Assembly: GCA_045652835.1 (NCBI GenBank)
Contig: JAZOLE010000054.1
Coordinates: forward strand, 1 to 10,429
Direction: 5' to 3'
DNA: 10,429 nucleotides
Source: SVQP01 sp045652835
GTDB taxonomy: Bacteria > Bacillota > Clostridia > Oscillospirales > CAG-272
A model generated the notes under the pieces. It ran no database searches, was not told the DNA's origin, and saw only the letters and a program-made list of their open reading frames with translations. Below, one piece after another: positions 1-6,307 of the stretch. Every line of letters starts with the position of its first letter. Within the stretch, counting starts at the first letter, position 1. Made by a program: the position numbers and the translations under genes.

Positions 1-78
1 AAACAAGTTCTCTGCCGAAATTTTTGTGTCTACTATTTCTCCGCTAAGAATGCAGAGAGAAGCAAGGGTTTTCTTTAT

Positions 79-987
79 TTAATAATAAAAATCATGATTT
101 CCTACGCGGAAGGCGTATTTGCGGTTATTTTGTATCCACGAAGAGGTGGATATACGGGGATTGAGAAAATACAGCACCGAGCCGGAAAGCGTATAGCCGT
201 CCAGGCACATTTTGGCTGCTATAATAGCAGATTCGGTGGGAGTGGAATAAATGCTGCCGTTTGCCACGGGTGTGAATTGCGTGCCGTACTTTTTGTCAAA
301 TACAACGCCCTTGACCGTATTGGGAAATTGCCCGGATTTGACGCGGTTGAGTACTACCGTACCCACGCCGATCTGTCCGGTAAAGCTCTCGCCCTTTGCT
401 TCTGCAGAAATGATGCGCGAGAGCCAGTATAAGTCCTCATAATCGTATGCAGAATCGGGCTTTACCATGCTTTTGGCTTGCTTTAACGTTACGTTCCAAG
501 CATTTGGCGGCTGTTGGGTCTGCGGTTTTGTGGTTTGTGCGGGCTTTTGTGTAGGCTTTTGCGTGGTCTGCGGCGGCTTTGTTGTAACTTGCTCTGTTGG
601 CTTTTGCGTCTGGGGTCGCGTGCTCTCTGTCGGTTTTTGCGTAACTATAGGCGGCTTTGCGGTCTGCTCGGGAATTTTTACCGTTTCCTGCTCGGAGGGG
701 CTTTGCTCGGGTTGCGCTTGTGGCAGGTCGATCTCCTCTTCTATTGTAAACGTTTCATTTTCATCCGGCAGTTCAATGACCTGTTGGTCCGACGGTGCTT
801 CGGGTGTGACCTGCTCTTGCAACGTATCAAGCTCGGGCAGTATTGGCATGCGCTGTAAGAAGGATGTATCTGTTACAATATCCCGCACGGAAAATCCTAT
901 GTATACGAGTGACAATACAGCTAACACACCGCAAACGGGCATGGCGTAGCGCGATTGCGCTAATTTTCGTATGAATTTCAACTTCAC
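79..987 (-). CDS. Membrane-anchored SleB/CwlJ-type cell wall hydrolase
   Basis: The 302-residue product is predicted to cleave peptidoglycan outside the membrane. Residues about 15-33 form one hydrophobic segment after a basic N-terminus, so this is an uncleaved anchor or signal. Residues about 40-100 are acidic and about 100-162 form a Pro/Thr/Gln/Lys-rich linker with QKPT repeated at 117, 128 and 143. Residues about 186-302 match the Hydrolase_2 (SleB/CwlJ) family: WLSRIISAEAKGES, with E196 as the likely catalytic glutamate, then GVGTVVLNRV and a C-terminal FRVGNHDFYY. No LysM or PG_binding_1 domain is visible; the linker takes that place. The start is GTG at 987, only about 3-4 nt from an AAAGGAAG Shine-Dalgarno; TTG at 981, two codons in, has better spacing (7 nt) and may be the true start. 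Family members act in spore germination or vegetative wall turnover; the sequence does not decide which. No clear terminator follows in positions 1-78. Confidence 0.85.
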   Translation of the reverse strand: MKLKFIRKLAQSRYAMPVCGVLAVLSLVYIGFSVRDIVTDTSFLQRMPILPELDTLQEQVTPEAPSDQQVIELPDENETFTIEEEIDLPQAQPEQSPSEQETVKIPEQTAKPPIVTQKPTESTRPQTQKPTEQVTTKPPQTTQKPTQKPAQTTKPQTQQPPNAWNVTLKQAKSMVKPDSAYDYEDLYWLSRIISAEAKGESFTGQIGVGTVVLNRVKSGQFPNTVKGVVFDKKYGTQFTPVANGSIYSTPTESAIIAAKMCLDGYTLSGSVLYFLNPRISTSSWIQNNRKYAFRVGNHDFYY

Positions 988-1043
988 ACTTCCTTTCTGT
1001 GTTTTATTTCCAAGGTGAGATTGTCAAGGAAGTCGATATAAAT

Positions 1044-1072
1044 ATTGTAACAGAAAACACAGCGTGGTGCAA
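1044..1072 (-). promoter_or_regulatory. Sigma-A-type promoter for the SleB-like gene
   Basis: Read on the minus strand, TTGCAC (1072-1067) and TACAAT (1049-1044) are separated by exactly 17 bp. The start point would fall near 1037, giving a leader of about 50 nt before the GTG at 987. The call rests on hexamer match, spacing and position only. Confidence 0.6.
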
Positions 1073-1108
1073 GGAACAATATATGGTAATGAAATCTTTG
1101 CCAAACCC

Positions 1109-1137
1109 TTGCAAAATCCTATATTTTGTGTTATACT
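1109..1137 (+). promoter_or_regulatory. Sigma-A-type promoter for the maf-mreB-mrdA operon
   Basis: TTGCAA (1109-1114), 17-bp spacer, TATACT (1132-1137). It lies 51 bp upstream of the maf start and its -35 box is 36 bp from the -35 box of the divergent promoter. The same two hexamers with the same spacing recur upstream of alr (6247-6275). Confidence 0.65.
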
Positions 1138-1187
1138 TATAATTGGATTATTGTGGATAGGTATACTTATTTTCAGGAGAAATACAT

Positions 1188-1796
1188 ATGAAAGTCATTT
1201 TGGCATCCAAATCGCCCCGACGCAAGGAAATACTGCAAACGCTGGGCATTGATTTTACCATAGTAACGGCTGATACCGACGAGCACAGCGATCAGACCGA
1301 TCCCGCGCTGCTTGTTGAACAGCTGGCATTGCAAAAGGCGCAGGACGTGCAGGATCTTTTGGACGCGCAGGACAAGCTGGAGTGCGATACGCTGATCATC
1401 GCATCCGATACGGTTGTTGCGCTGGGCGGTGAAATTTTGGGTAAGCCCAAGGATAGACAAGACGCGCGCCGCATGATCTCGGGGCTTCAGAATACTACCC
1501 ATCACGTGCTGTCAGGCATTGCATTTTGTTATATAGATAAGCAAGGCAAAAGGAGAGGTGCCGTTTCGCACGCTTCCACAGCCGTGCATTTCGGTCCTAT
1601 GAATGACGCGGATATTGAGCTGTATCTCGATTCGGGCGAGCCGTTTGACAAGGCAGGTGCCTATGCCATTCAAGGCTTGGCAGGCAGATGGATCACGAGC
1701 ATTGAGGGTGATTATTTCAACGTTGTCGGCTTGCCTGTCAATATCATGTGCGAGCTTGCAAAGCATGCGTTTGAATTGGATTTGTTGAGATTATAA
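1188..1796 (+). CDS. maf: Maf family nucleoside triphosphate pyrophosphatase
   Basis: Maf proteins are cytoplasmic house-cleaning pyrophosphatases that hydrolyse nucleoside triphosphates (in the YhdE branch dTTP, UTP and modified pyrimidines) to the monophosphate and pyrophosphate; overexpression in Bacillus subtilis inhibits septation. The 202-residue length is normal. Diagnostic motifs are in order: ILASKSPRR at 4-12, ASDTVV with the likely catalytic D74, GKP with K86, EPFDKAGAYAIQG at 151-163 with Q162, and GDYFNVVGLP at 174-183. The EPFDKAGAYAIQG form favours the YhdE rather than the YceF branch, an inference from family patterns. The start ATG has AGGAGA at 1175-1180, 7 nt upstream. It is the first gene of a cell-shape operon, 95 bp ahead of mreB; maf next to mreB is a classic arrangement in Bacillota. 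Confidence 0.95.
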   Translation: MKVILASKSPRRKEILQTLGIDFTIVTADTDEHSDQTDPALLVEQLALQKAQDVQDLLDAQDKLECDTLIIASDTVVALGGEILGKPKDRQDARRMISGLQNTTHHVLSGIAFCYIDKQGKRRGAVSHASTAVHFGPMNDADIELYLDSGEPFDKAGAYAIQGLAGRWITSIEGDYFNVVGLPVNIMCELAKHAFELDLLRL

Positions 1797-1800
1797 AATA

Positions 1801-1854
1801 ATGAAATCTGCCTTGGGCAGATGAAATCCACCAACGGCTATGCCGTTGGTGGGT
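1801..1854 (+). repeat. Tandem hairpin pair in the maf-mreB gap
   Basis: Two hairpins stand in tandem, each preceded by the direct repeat ATGAAATC (1801-1808 and 1821-1828). The first pairs ATCTGCC (1806-1812) with GGCAGAT (1816-1822) around a TTG loop. The second pairs CCACCAACGGC (1828-1838) with GCCGTTGGTGG (1842-1852) around a TAT loop, extendable by a G-U and an A-U pair. What follows is A-rich rather than a T tract, so this is not a normal intrinsic terminator. It could be a REP-like element or an mRNA processing or stability structure that separates maf from mreB expression. Confidence 0.75.
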
Positions 1855-1871
1855 AAAATAAAAATTTATGG

Positions 1872-1884
1872 AAAGGAGGGAGAG
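1872..1884 (+). promoter_or_regulatory. Ribosome binding site that fixes the mreB start
   Basis: The purine run AAAGGAGGGAGAG ends 7 nt before the ATG at 1892. An earlier in-frame ATG at 1868 lies upstream of this run and has no Shine-Dalgarno of its own, and its eight extra residues (MERRESFP) are just the translated ribosome binding site. The start at 1892 is therefore preferred. Confidence 0.85.
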
Positions 1885-1891
1885 TTTTCCC

Positions 1892-2899
1892 ATGGCAAGA
1901 CATATCGGTATCGATCTCGGTACGTCCAATACACGCTTCTGGCTCAAGGAAAAAGGCATACTTTTGCGCTCTCCCTCTGCCGTTGCCATTGATAATAAGA
2001 CCCGCGAGGTGGTTGCCGTGGGTAGTGACGCACGCCGCATGGTGGGTAAGACTCCCGTGCACCTGTCTGCTTACAGACCCGTACAGGATAGCGTTGTAAC
2101 CAATTTAGAGGTCACCTCAACCATGCTGCACGAATTTTTCGTGCGCACCAACTGTACAGGAATTTTCCATAAGCCCGTAGTACTTGCCGCAAGTCCTTAC
2201 CGTTTGACCGACGTGGAGCGTCTTGCCATTGAAACTGCCATTTTGGATGCAGGGGCAAAGTCGGTGGCTATGATTGATGCGCCCTTGGCAGCTGCACTTG
2301 GCGCAGGACTGCGCATTGCCGATCCGCGCGGATGTATGGTGTGTGATATCGGCGGCGGTACAACCGAAATTGCGGTCATCAGCTCGGGCGGCATCGTACG
2401 CGCAAAATCCTTGCGCGTAGGCGGTGACAAATTTGACCAGGCGATTATTAACTACTGTAAATATCGCAAGGATTTGATCGTGGGTGACACGGCTGCCGAA
2501 ATGGCAAAGCGTCAGCTGGCAGTTGCAACACCAGATATTGATCGCGGCAGCATGCAGATTTTTGGCAGAAACGTGCGTACAGGACTTGCTACCACCCAAA
2601 CCATTGCATCGGGTGAGGTGTGTCAGGCACTTCGTGCACCTATAGAAGCCATTATTCGCGCCATCATCACCACCATTGAGGAAACGCCTCCTGAAATTGC
2701 GGGTGATATTTTCGACTTTGGTATCATGCTCACGGGCGGTGGCGCCAATATTCCCGGCATTGCCGCGCATATTTCCAAGCAAGTGGGCGTGCGCGTCACG
2801 GTAGCAAAGCATCCCACGGATGCGGTTTGCCAAGGTCTTGGTAAGTTTATTGAGCACCCCAAGCTGACCTCCAAGCAGCTGATCTACCGTTCGAGGTAA
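1892..2899 (+). CDS. mreB: MreB family actin-like cytoskeletal protein, catalytic Glu replaced
   Basis: MreB homologues form membrane-bound actin-like filaments that direct lateral wall synthesis together with elongation-type PBPs. The 335-residue product has the usual length. Visible motifs: phosphate-1 loop GIDLGTSNTRFWLKEKGI at 5-22, YRPVQDSVVTNLEVT at 61-75, phosphate-2 loop CDIGGGTTEIAVIS at 151-164 with D152, GGDKFDQAIINY at 177-188, EETPPEIAGDI at 263-273, and the adenosine motif MLTGGGANIPGI at 279-290. The oddity is MIDAP at 127-131: MreB, Mbl and MreBH normally read IEEP here, and the second Glu (E143 in E. coli, E136 in B. subtilis, E140 in Caulobacter) is needed for ATP hydrolysis. 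In this protein that position is A130 and the neighbour is D129. It may hydrolyse ATP poorly or by another residue. It sits 4 nt from the PBP gene, so the two are probably translated together. Confidence 0.92.
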   Translation: MARHIGIDLGTSNTRFWLKEKGILLRSPSAVAIDNKTREVVAVGSDARRMVGKTPVHLSAYRPVQDSVVTNLEVTSTMLHEFFVRTNCTGIFHKPVVLAASPYRLTDVERLAIETAILDAGAKSVAMIDAPLAAALGAGLRIADPRGCMVCDIGGGTTEIAVISSGGIVRAKSLRVGGDKFDQAIINYCKYRKDLIVGDTAAEMAKRQLAVATPDIDRGSMQIFGRNVRTGLATTQTIASGEVCQALRAPIEAIIRAIITTIEETPPEIAGDIFDFGIMLTGGGANIPGIAAHISKQVGVRVTVAKHPTDAVCQGLGKFIEHPKLTSKQLIYRSR

Positions 2900-2903
2900 G
2901 TGC

Positions 2904-4976
2904 ATGAATAAATCTAAGATCCCATACAGAATTTTTATACTGACAGGCATATTCTTTCTGATCTGCCTTTTGTACGTTGTCCGTCTTGCAGGCATCGTGC
3001 TGACAGAGGAAGCCCCCGAACTGCAGGATTATACCTACACGTACGTGACAATCAAGGCAGCACGCGGACAAATTTATGACCGCAACGGTGTGCCTTTGGT
3101 GACAAATCGATACATTTATAACTTAATATTGGACGATCAAACGCTGCCGGATCAGGATATAGATCGAAATAAGGCACTATTGACGCTTTTATATGTGTTT
3201 AATAATACCGATGAAGCGCATAAACGCGTGCAGGACAGCTATCCCTTTACGGGAACGTATCCAAATCTGACCTATGCACCCGAAATAGCTGAGGATACCA
3301 CCCTGCGCTACAGACTTTTGCGCCGTATTGCGCAAAATGAGCTGGAGGACGGGGTCAAGACGCATACGGTCACCGCGCTGGAAGTCTATTATGCAGAAAA
3401 TCCCGATGCGTTTCCTACCGAGCAGGAGCTGATTGAATATTACATGAAAAAATACGGGCTTGATGCCAAGAGCAGCGGACAAATTCTCTATACCGATGCA
3501 CAGATCGATTCGCTGCTGCGCCTGTATTACGATATGGAATGTAATAATTTCGGTGGCATGAATCAATACACCTTTGCAACCGATCTCTCGCTTGCCTTGA
3601 TTACCAAAATCGAGGAGCGCGGTATTTCGGGCATATCGTTTTCCTATGCCGTACAAAGGCAGTATGAACATCCGGGCTATGCCTCGCATATTTTGGGCAC
3701 GATCGGGCAGATCTACGCCGAGGATTGGGAGTATTACAAGGAGCTTGGGTATAACATGAACGATTACGTGGGTATTTCGGGCTGTGAGTATGCTTTTGAG
3801 CAGTATTTGCGCGGAATTGACGGCGTAAAGGTAATGAAATTTGATGCAGATGGCAATTTGGTGGACGAATATTACAAACAAACACCGATTGCGGGCAATG
3901 ACGTATATCTGACCATTGATATCAATCTGCAAAAGGCTGCCGAGGACGGGCTTGCCGAAAATATCAAGTACATTCGTGATCGAGGCTATAATAAGAATTG
4001 TGAGTCCGGCTCGTTGGTTGCCATGCATCCCGACACGGGTGAGGTCTTGGCGATCGCGTCTTATCCTACGTTTGACTTGACTACCTATAATATGGATTAT
4101 AACGATCTGTATGCCGATCCCGCACAGCCGCTGTTAAATCGCGCGCTGCAGGGTCTTTATGCCCCCGGTTCAACCTTTAAGCTTGGCATGGTGGTGGCAG
4201 GTATGCAGGAAAACGTGGTGAATGCTTCCACAACGCTGTTTTGTGATAAGAAATACACGTATTACAGCGGATATCAGCCCGAATGTACGGGCAGACACGG
4301 CAATATCAATGCCGCAAACGCCATTTGCGTGTCTTGTAACTGCTATTTTTATGATCTTGGCAGACAGCTTGGTATTACCAAAATGAATCAATACTGCGAT
4401 TTTTACGGACTGGGACAAAAGACGGGAATCGAGCTTTATGAGGAAGTCGGTATTTTGGCAGGAGAGTCGTACAGAGAGCAAAACGGACTTGTGACGTGGC
4501 AGCCGGGCGATACCATTGCCGCTGCAATCGGGCAGTCGGATAATATCTTTACGCCTATACAGATCGCCTCGTACGTTTGTACGCTGCTCAATGGCGGCAC
4601 GCGCTATTCGTCGCATCTTTTGCATTCGGTCAACACCTATTTTACCAACGAATCGGTCACAAAGCCCGAGCCGCAGGTGATCTCGCGCTTGGAAATCACG
4701 CAAAGTGCGCTGGATACTGTCATGCTTGGCATGAAATTGATGGTTGAGGACAGCGCAACTGTGAGCAATTTCATGAAAAACGTGCCTGTAACGGTTGGAG
4801 GCAAGACGGGTACGGCGCAGCTCGGCGGCGGACAGATCGATAATGCCTTGTTCGTGTGCGCAGCTCCTTATAATGACCCCGAAATCGTGATTTCAGTGGT
4901 AATAGATAAGGGCGCAGGCGGTTCGTATTCCTCGCTTAGCGCAGCCCGCGTGCTGGAGGCGTATTACGGGCAGTAA
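2904..4976 (+). CDS. mrdA: Class B penicillin-binding protein, PBP2/MrdA type transpeptidase
   Basis: This is a DD-transpeptidase that cross-links peptidoglycan on the outer face of the membrane. The 690-residue product has one N-terminal membrane helix (about 9-33), a PBP dimerisation region starting at TIKAARGQIYDRNGVPL (49-65), a long intermediate region, and a transpeptidase domain from about 330. All three active-site motifs are present: S423-T-F-K426 in APGSTFK, S477-C-N479, and K634-T-G-T. Length and layout fit Gram-positive PbpA/PBP2; the position directly behind mreB favours the elongation enzyme MrdA over the septal FtsI/SpoVD type, and no PASTA domain is seen. Cysteines flank the SxN box (C475, C478, C480). 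The ATG has GAGG overlapping the end of mreB (2893-2896), 7 nt upstream, and starts 4 nt after the mreB stop. No rodA, mreC or mreD is adjacent; a terminator follows. Confidence 0.9.
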   Translation: MNKSKIPYRIFILTGIFFLICLLYVVRLAGIVLTEEAPELQDYTYTYVTIKAARGQIYDRNGVPLVTNRYIYNLILDDQTLPDQDIDRNKALLTLLYVFNNTDEAHKRVQDSYPFTGTYPNLTYAPEIAEDTTLRYRLLRRIAQNELEDGVKTHTVTALEVYYAENPDAFPTEQELIEYYMKKYGLDAKSSGQILYTDAQIDSLLRLYYDMECNNFGGMNQYTFATDLSLALITKIEERGISGISFSYAVQRQYEHPGYASHILGTIGQIYAEDWEYYKELGYNMNDYVGISGCEYAFEQYLRGIDGVKVMKFDADGNLVDEYYKQTPIAGNDVYLTIDINLQKAAEDGLAENIKYIRDRGYNKNCESGSLVAMHPDTGEVLAIASYPTFDLTTYNMDYNDLYADPAQPLLNRALQGLYAPGSTFKLGMVVAGMQENVVNASTTLFCDKKYTYYSGYQPECTGRHGNINAANAICVSCNCYFYDLGRQLGITKMNQYCDFYGLGQKTGIELYEEVGILAGESYREQNGLVTWQPGDTIAAAIGQSDNIFTPIQIASYVCTLLNGGTRYSSHLLHSVNTYFTNESVTKPEPQVISRLEITQSALDTVMLGMKLMVEDSATVSNFMKNVPVTVGGKTGTAQLGGGQIDNALFVCAAPYNDPEIVISVVIDKGAGGSYSSLSAARVLEAYYGQ

Positions 4977-4993
4977 ATAAAGTAAACAAAAAT

Positions 4994-5032
4994 AAAAAAG
5001 CTGATTCAAATTGATTTGAATCAGCTTTTTTT
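4994..5032 (+). terminator. Intrinsic terminator of the maf-mreB-mrdA operon
   Basis: GCTGATTCAAA (5000-5010) pairs perfectly with TTTGAATCAGC (5015-5025) around a TTGA loop. The stem is preceded by six A and followed by seven T, so it can work in both directions. It begins 17 bp after the mrdA stop. Confidence 0.9.
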
Positions 5033-5072
5033 ATTTAATCACAACGGATAATCAAATACGACGGACGCGCGA

Positions 5073-5157
5073 TATAAGCCGTCCCCTCGGGGGAAGGGGG
5101 CCCGCAGCGGCGTGGAGCGTAGCGAAACAAAGCGATTGCGGGGGAAGGGGTTACGTG
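5073..5157 (+). repeat. REP-like palindromic element, copy A
   Basis: The element begins TATAAGCC, continues with TCCCC, a TCG loop and GGGGA forming a short hairpin (5082-5094), then a GC-rich tail that ends in GGGGTTAC. Copy C (5391-5444) shows the same order: TATAAGCC, a CCCC/GGGG hairpin, GAAGG, a GC-rich tail and GGTTAC. Copy A is the longest and most degenerate of the three. Confidence 0.55.
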
Positions 5158-5230
5158 AATAATCAGGATTCGGCACATGGGGAAAAATAAAAAATAGCAT
5201 AGCTATCATGTTATTAAGAAATAATGTTTT

Positions 5231-5272
5231 CCCAATCTCTTCGCGCTGCCCCTTTCCCAGCGGGGAAGGCTT
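5231..5272 (-). repeat. REP-like palindromic element, copy B (inverted)
   Basis: Read on the minus strand it begins AAGCCTTCCCCGCTG (5272-5258), which is a perfect 15-bp inverted repeat of 5394-5408 in copy C. It forms its own 8-bp hairpin, CCTTTCCC (5251-5258) with GGGGAAGG (5262-5269), with one G-T pair and an AGC loop. Confidence 0.65.
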
Positions 5273-5300
5273 CTTGAAGTTGCCCTTGACGAATACCGGA

Positions 5301-5365
5301 ACAAGACGGATGCGCGTTTCAAAGCCGTCCTTGCATCGGATAAATAAGCAGTGCGTCCGTCTTGT
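5301..5365. repeat. Inner inverted repeat between copies B and C
   Basis: ACAAGACGGA (5301-5310) is the exact reverse complement of TCCGTCTTGT (5356-5365). It nests inside the 15-bp inverted repeat formed by copies B and C, so 5258-5408 could fold as one long interrupted stem. Related sequence occurs left of copy A: GACGGACGCGCG at 5060-5071 resembles GACGGATGCGCG at 5305-5316 (11 of 12). Confidence 0.6.
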
Positions 5366-5390
5366 AAGGTTATCCGCTGCGGTTTACCTT

Positions 5391-5444
5391 TATAAGCCTT
5401 CCCCGCTGGGGAAGGTGGCGCCGTAGGCGACGGATGAGGTTACC
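5391..5444 (+). repeat. REP-like palindromic element, copy C
   Basis: It begins TATAAGCC, then CCTTCCCC (5397-5404) pairs with GGGGAAGG (5408-5415) around a GCT loop, followed by GTGGCGCCGTAGGCGACGG and GAGGTTACC. The paired inverted copies B and C around a 120-bp spacer resemble a REPIN or BIME, the usual genomic unit of REP sequences, although the spacer here is rather long. Confidence 0.65.
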
Positions 5445-5490
5445 ATAAAACCGCTCCTAACCGTCTTATGTATCTCACCCATAGGGCAAC

Positions 5491-5520
5491 AGAAAAACCT
5501 CGCCGAGGCGAGGTTTTTCT
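5491..5520 (-). terminator. Bidirectional intrinsic terminator of the membrane protein gene
   Basis: AGAAAAACCTCGCC (5491-5504) and GGCGAGGTTTTTCT (5507-5520) form a perfect 14-bp inverted repeat around GA. Each strand ends in a U-rich arm. It lies 34 bp beyond the stop of the minus-strand gene and can also stop plus-strand transcription, where a further T7 run follows at 5524-5530. Confidence 0.9.
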
Positions 5521-5554
5521 ACATTTTTTTATACTGATGGGCGAAATCCGTTGA

Positions 5555-6130
5555 TCAGTCGTCACGCATGGGCAAAAAGCTGAGCACGGGCAGGACCAAA
5601 AACGCGAGCTGCGAAAAAAGCAGCATGCCGATCAGGGTCAGCCAAGCGCCCCACACGGGCATGTACGCCTTGAAGATGCGGAAATACGAAATGTACAGCG
5701 GCACTGCCATCCAAATGGCAGCCAGCATTGTGGGAATGAACAGCACGAACGTGCCAATCAAGGAAAACGTTTCCAAAATATCGTGCAATACAAGCTCGGA
5801 GGATAATGCAAACACAACCGAGCAAAGCGTTGTCAGCGTTGCAAGCACCGTAAACACGATCATTGCCAAAATGCCGTACCTGAACAGCTTGCGGCTATAA
5901 GGGTATTCCCTTTCTGCGCACATATCACCCACGCGCAGCACCGCAACCGAGGGTACAACCAATGCCCACACCCAGGACCAAACGGGGCGGAACGCGCCCA
6001 GCTTATTGCAAATGCGCGCAAGACCGATGGCATTGATCACGGAAGGGATCAGCGCAAACAGAAACATGATGAAAAAAAAGATGACGTATGTCAGTATCAC
6101 AACAATGCTCAAACCATTTTCTTCAAACAT
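5555..6130 (-). CDS. Multi-pass membrane protein of unknown function
   Basis: I do not recognise the family. The 191-residue product is mostly hydrophobic, with four to five likely membrane helices near residues 9-36, 49-66, 84-110, 121-149 and 158-186. Between the first and third lie ARICNKLGAFRPVWSWVWAL and VGDMCAEREYPYSRKLF, the most characteristic polar parts. There is no cleavable signal peptide, lipobox, or recognisable enzyme or transporter motif. The ATG at 6130 has a strong AAAGGAGG (6145-6138) 7 nt upstream. It appears to be transcribed alone: it has its own consensus promoter, its own terminator, and is divergent from alr. The clear translation signals argue that it is a real gene rather than a chance frame. 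Confidence 0.85.
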   Translation of the reverse strand: MFEENGLSIVVILTYVIFFFIMFLFALIPSVINAIGLARICNKLGAFRPVWSWVWALVVPSVAVLRVGDMCAEREYPYSRKLFRYGILAMIVFTVLATLTTLCSVVFALSSELVLHDILETFSLIGTFVLFIPTMLAAIWMAVPLYISYFRIFKAYMPVWGAWLTLIGMLLFSQLAFLVLPVLSFLPMRDD

Positions 6131-6165
6131 ACATATGCCTCCTTTGTCAAGGAATTTGATGCTTT

Positions 6166-6195
6166 ATTATAGCATGCAACAAAAAGGCTTGTCAA
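6166..6195 (-). promoter_or_regulatory. Consensus sigma-A-type promoter of the membrane protein gene
   Basis: On the minus strand TTGACA (6195-6190), an 18-bp spacer and TATAAT (6171-6166): both hexamers match the consensus perfectly. The predicted transcript start lies about 30 nt upstream of the ATG at 6130. Confidence 0.8.
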
Positions 6196-6246
6196 GAGAA
6201 AAGGCAAACTCCGCGAAAATTTCTCAAAAATCTTATCTCGGACATG

Positions 6247-6275
6247 TTGCAATATTTGTCTTGTTGTGATATACT
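6247..6275 (+). promoter_or_regulatory. Sigma-A-type promoter of alr
   Basis: TTGCAA (6247-6252), 17-bp spacer, TATACT (6270-6275), the same hexamers and spacing as the maf promoter. It lies 32 bp upstream of the alr start. No riboswitch or strong leader hairpin is seen before the gene. Confidence 0.7.
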
Positions 6276-6307
6276 AAAAGTAGTTTGTTACAGGAGGCAC
6301 ACGCTCT

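Larger units (their letters stand above)
5033..5490. other. Gene-free stretch holding a palindromic repeat island
   Basis: No credible coding region lies here on either strand. The only longer open frame, 5208-5426 on the plus strand, runs through the repeats, has no ribosome binding site and gives a low-plausibility peptide. The stretch holds three REP-like elements (listed separately), inverted repeats between them, and about 45 bp without visible structure before the next terminator. Confidence 0.7.

Noticed and set aside
9..58. Inverted repeat TCTCTGC (9-15) and GCAGAGA (52-58) downstream of the SleB-like gene
   Set aside because: Only 7 bp with a 36-nt loop and no T tract on the relevant strand; not enough for a terminator.
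467..949. Plus-strand cysteine- and glycine-rich frame
   Set aside because: It is the complement of the Pro/Thr/Gln/Lys-rich linker and neighbouring segments of the SleB-like protein; the cysteine pattern is a by-product.
1868..1891. Earlier ATG giving eight extra residues on MreB
   Set aside because: The extra codons are the ribosome binding site itself; family members start close to the GIDLGT motif.
2117..2995. 292-codon minus-strand frame opposite mreB
   Set aside because: Shadow of mreB with no domain and overlapping the mrdA start.
4326..4343. Cys-rich SxN region of the PBP (ICVSCNC) as a metal site
   Set aside because: SCN is a common form of the SxN motif in Gram-positive PBP2 proteins, so I give it no special meaning.
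5208..5426. 72-codon plus-strand frame in the repeat island
   Set aside because: No ribosome binding site, and its ends are translated REP-like repeats.
5073..5444. Possible CRISPR array
   Set aside because: The repeats are palindromic, few, unequal in length and in both orientations, without regular spacers.
6196..6225. GAGAAA/TTTCTC inverted repeat between the divergent promoters as an operator
   Set aside because: Only 6 bp with 18 bp between the arms in A/T-rich DNA; could easily be chance.
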